Positions 61,204 through 64,000 of a stretch of 64,000 nucleotides of DNA are shown piece by piece. The notes under the pieces were generated by a model. The model was not told the DNA's origin. It worked only from the letters and a program-made list of their open reading frames with translations, and made no database searches. Both the position numbers and the translations under genes were made by a program. The first letter of the stretch is position 1; each line of letters starts with the position of its first letter. Origin of the DNA: Adiantum capillus-veneris (Eukaryota > Streptophyta > Polypodiopsida > Polypodiales > Pteridaceae); assembly GCA_014529385.2 (NCBI GenBank), contig CM043966.1, positions 108,231,087-108,295,086 on the forward strand, written 5' to 3'.

Positions 61204-61432
61204 TGGTAAGATAAGGGAGTATAAAAAAGAGAATTAGATTGATTAATTGTGTAGCACGTGTGTACCTAAAGTCTCATTATATAGAGCTAGTGCAAGCTTC
61301 TTATTTCATCATTGATGATGTCATACCTTGGGTGCCTCTTTCACACGTGACCACATGTTTCTATGCCACTTATGCATCCCAATAGACTAGAAGTGTCACA
61401 CACACATAGGCTAAAATCCCAAAACCCTTACA
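61204..61432 (-). repeat. 3' LTR of TR-GAG-like element
   Basis: It shares with 63,447-63,750 the stretches 'agattgatta', 'agctagtgcaag', 'gatgtcataccttgggtgcc', 'tatgcatcc' and 'cataggctaaaa'. About 70 bp near its low-coordinate end is missing. Confidence 0.8.
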
Positions 61433-61447
61433 TTCCTCCCCTTGGGG
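61433..61447 (-). other. Polypurine tract of TR-GAG-like element
   Basis: The minus strand reads CCAAGGGGAGGAA, immediately before TGTAAGGG of the 3' LTR. Confidence 0.65.
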
Positions 61448-61689
61448 TTTAGACTATGAAAAATTGACATCTCTGGCACACTCCAATCCAGTAGCAAAAA
61501 GAACATCTCCAATCCAAAAGAACATCCCGAATCTAGGAGATAAACTATCTCCAATCCAAGAGACAGTGAACACCTCCCCTCAAACAGATGTATAAAACTG
61601 AGACCAAGCTAATCAAAGCAATCTTTAAACAATTACAACTGAGAGGTAAAGGAGAAAAAAAAAGCTAGAGAATGTCGTCATAGATTAGA

Positions 61690-62510
61690 AGGTTGTTGCC
61701 ATCTTCTTCTTCTTCATCATCTTTGCCTTCTTATGCTAAGCAGACTTTGGGCCTCGGATTTCTGTTGGTGATGCCTCTATCTTTCTTGAAACGTTTGGAA
61801 GGAAGATGAACTTTCTTTCCACAAATACTGCAAGTCTTTGATGCTAGATAATCCTTTGCTATGTGCCCTTCTTTTCCACAGTTGAAGCAAGTTTTATTAT
61901 TTGAACTAATTAAAAAATATCCTCCCCTTAAAGTAACATCCCCCCCTTACTTATTTTCCTCAGACATTAAAGAGTTGATTACATCTTGGAAATCTCTTGT
62001 TGGATCCTTTTCCTTGATGATGGTCAAAGCTTGGTGGTAAAGATGCTAGAAGAGTTGCAATTTTGTCCTCCTCTGGTACTAAACTGTTCACATAGGCTAG
62101 TTGTATGGTCATGCTTTTAAGACGATTTACCAAGCTTGCAATATCTTAGTTAGGGTCCATTTTTAAATTGTACAGATCGTTCTTTAAGCTCACTTTTCTC
62201 TTCATTTTCCTAACCCCGAAATTCTTTTCTAGTTCTTCCCATGCAACTGATTAGGTTTCACAATCATCGGTAAAGTGTACATAATTTTCATGTAGTGCAG
62301 TGATTATGATTCCTAATGCTTGCTCGTCTTTGGCTAGGTTCTGTGCACTCATAGCCCGAGTCTGTACATATGCTCCATCACTAGATGGGTTAGTGATGGT
62401 CGGCTTGACTATTCCCCACACAACCCCTTTTCCATTAAGTACCCTTTCAACTTGGTCTGCCAAGTATGAAAGCCCTCCCCGTTAAATTTTATAAGCCCAT
62501 TCTCTTCCAT
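61690..62510 (-). pseudogene. Copia-type gag of TR-GAG-like element
   Basis: ATG at 62,510 on the minus strand starts GLIKFNGEGFHTWQTKLKGY, the typical copia gag opening. It continues as VVWGIVKPTI, AQNLAKDEQALGIIITALHE and then, after stops, MDPN.DIASLVNRLKSMTIQ and an LLASLP box (about 62,060). The nucleocapsid region 61,889-61,850 gives CFNCGKEGHIAKDY, in which the fourth zinc ligand (Cys) has become Tyr. A second Cys pair (KTCSICGKKVHL) follows. At least three stops or frameshifts are present, so this copy is not translatable. The 900 bp between primer site and ATG shows no coding. Confidence 0.75.
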
Positions 62511-63431
62511 TACACCTTGGAGCATTCTTAGCACGTGGATTTTAATACCAAGGCCAATGTCTAACTCCTAATAGCACTTAATATCAATGGATAAGCTTTT
62601 AAAAACATTTGTTGTGCTTAGGAGCATAAAATTGTAGAATTTAATTTTGAGAGGGAGAGAAAACAAATTTTCTTTGATGCTCCTATGTGAAGTACGCCTT
62701 CACCAACGACAATGAAGTTATTCTTCACCATAAGATTGTTTTTTTCTTTTGCGATGGTGCCCTTAAAAAAAAAAAACTTTTGTCAAATTTATGCTGCTTG
62801 TGGGCTCTTTCTCTTGACAAAGGTTGGCTATACCCTTATGTGGTGTACATGCCTTTGATGGCCAAAAAACTATGTGAATGCAAGCTTAGGGCAATGGATC
62901 TTAAGTGGTATGGCCCCTCCAAAAGTCAAAAGAGGACCCTTAGAATAGGTACCTTTCCCATGTTTTTGAAGATAATTGAATGATTTGAACCTCCAAAGGT
63001 ACTCTCGGCATTAAATGCCATCAAGTGCGTACGCACACACACAAACACTTTGGTGCTACAATGCCGATTTTGATCAAGCAATTAAGATGGCAATCCTTGA
63101 CCAAATTTAGCCCCGAAAGATGCTATGGATAGCTTTTGATGAGAGCTACGCCCACACATGAATTGTGAATGCCAATTTTGCTGATAGGGGAGACCAAAAA
63201 AGCTACTTATTCAAGAAATGTACGCGTAATAATTAACAAAGATTAATCCTACCTCTTCATTAGCCACAATCATCTCATGTGGGTAGTGGCCCATGGACGT
63301 GTCCTCAATGAGATGACCAAGAGCTAATTAGAGTATTATTAGAAGTATGATTAGCGATTGTTATGGCAAAGAGAGAATGCCAAAATCTAACATGGGAAAG
63401 TTGAAAAAATGCCTAGAAATCTTCGACCATT

Positions 63432-63444
63432 GGCTCTGATACCA
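63432..63444 (-). other. Primer-binding site of TR-GAG-like element
   Basis: The minus strand reads TGGTATCAGAGCC, a perfect complement to the initiator-Met tRNA 3' end, two bases from the LTR. Confidence 0.9.
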
Positions 63445-63446
63445 AT

Positions 63447-63750
63447 TGTTAAGATTAGAGAGGATATGAAAGAGAACCGTTCATGGTGTTCACATACTCA
63501 TGGTAATACTAATTACACAATGAAATAGAGAAGAATATGGACACAATACTAGATTGATTAAATGTGTTGCGAATGTATACAAAAAGGCTTATTATATATA
63601 GCTAGTGCAAGATTCTTATTTGGCATCATTGATGACATCATACCTTGGGTGCCTTTTCCACGGTGACCAAATGTTTTTATGCCATTTATGCATCCTAGTA
63701 GACTAGAGATGTTACACACACGCATAGGCTAAAAGCCCAGTACCCTTACA
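63447..63750 (-). repeat. 5' LTR of TR-GAG-like element
   Basis: 304 bp with TG..CA ends. Short compared with other LTRs in the window. Confidence 0.8.
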
Positions 63751-63865
63751 CTGTTTCTCTCTTGCATCTCTCCCTCTTTTATTCTTTCTCTCTCTTCATG
63801 TGCCTATCATGCTTTGAAATACTTTATTGAAATGTAGAACTGAAAAACATTTATATGTGTTTTGC

Positions 63866-63866
<1 letters not shown>

Positions 63867-63944
<78 letters not shown>
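63867..63944 (+). repeat. (CT)n microsatellite, about 78 bp
   Basis: Perfect CT array close to the window end. The flanking DNA from 63,751 to 64,000 is otherwise C/T-rich and unremarkable. Confidence 0.97.
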
Positions 63945-63947
<3 letters not shown>

Positions 63948-64000
63948 ACCTTTTCATCAATATAAATGAATCCAAGAAATTTAAACAATTTCAACCCAAT

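Larger units (their letters stand above)
61204..63750 (-). mobile_element. TR-GAG-like non-autonomous LTR retrotransposon
   Basis: On the minus strand: 5' LTR 63,750-63,447 (TGTAAGGG...TTAACA, 304 bp), perfect primer site at 63,444-63,432, gag from ATG 62,510 to about 61,690, polypurine tract at about 61,447-61,433, 3' LTR 61,432-61,204 (about 229 bp with an internal deletion). No protease, integrase, RT or RNase H is present in the 2.5 kb. Flanks CTTTT (61,199-61,203) and CTGTT (63,751-63,755) may be a decayed target duplication. LTRs plus gag without pol is the definition of plant TR-GAG elements, which depend on enzymes of other elements. It could instead be an internal deletion of a normal copia element. 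Confidence 0.7.

Overview
This window is transposon-dominated nuclear DNA of a land plant. The evidence is the mix of Ty1/copia and Ty3/gypsy LTR retrotransposons with initiator-Met-tRNA-type primer sites, a Tat-lineage element with a second (archaeal-type) RNase H, a pentatricopeptide-repeat (PPR) gene remnant, short GT..AG introns, and very long (CT)n microsatellites. The wording of the PPR remnant and of the transposase-like gene near 4 kb reminds me of ferns, bryophytes or gymnosperms more than of a compact angiosperm genome, but I cannot fix the taxon. I see no intact, conventional host gene and no rRNA, tRNA or CRISPR array.

Layout. 0.6-1.9 kb: decayed zinc-knuckle reading frame of 409 codons with one stop. 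3.8-5.1 kb (-): remnant of an uncharacterised transposase-like gene, abutting a chromovirus-type integrase fragment (5.1-6.3 kb, +). 9.2-12.5 kb (-): decayed Ty3/gypsy pol. 12.8-15.4 kb (-): copia pieces on both sides of one LTR. 16.0-16.3 kb: PPR remnant. 17.3-23.8 kb: two arrays of about 65-bp imperfect palindromes whose flanks form an inverted repeat. 25.2-26.0 kb (-) and 28.3-28.95 kb (+): two diverged copies of the same unrecognised gene, inside the span of a scattered copia ruin (26.6-31.3 kb, -).

The two best-preserved elements follow. An 11.8-kb Tat-type Ty3/gypsy element fills 32,461-44,244, with 2.6-kb pyrimidine-rich LTRs, an extra ORF region ahead of gag, protease, reverse transcriptase, two RNase H domains and integrase. 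A 5.5-kb Tnt1/Tork-like copia element fills 52,082-57,617, with perfect 5-bp target-site duplications. Both carry several stops or frameshifts and should now be non-autonomous. At the right end a 2.5-kb element with LTRs, primer site, gag and polypurine tract but no pol (61,204-63,750, -) looks like a TR-GAG-type non-autonomous retrotransposon.

Between the two large elements lie a decayed SWIM zinc-finger-like locus (46.7-49.1 kb, +), which has a third palindrome array between two of its coding segments, and an unrecognised two-exon coiled-coil gene (50.0-50.9 kb, -). Another unrecognised multi-exon gene lies at 59.3-60.4 kb (-). These spliced loci and the palindrome arrays are the least explained content here.

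I found no convincing new multi-gene system. The best candidates for something undescribed are the dispersed palindrome arrays, the gene pair at 25/28 kb, and the Tat element's pre-gag region with its second zinc knuckle. All calls come from reading the sequence by eye, without database searches.
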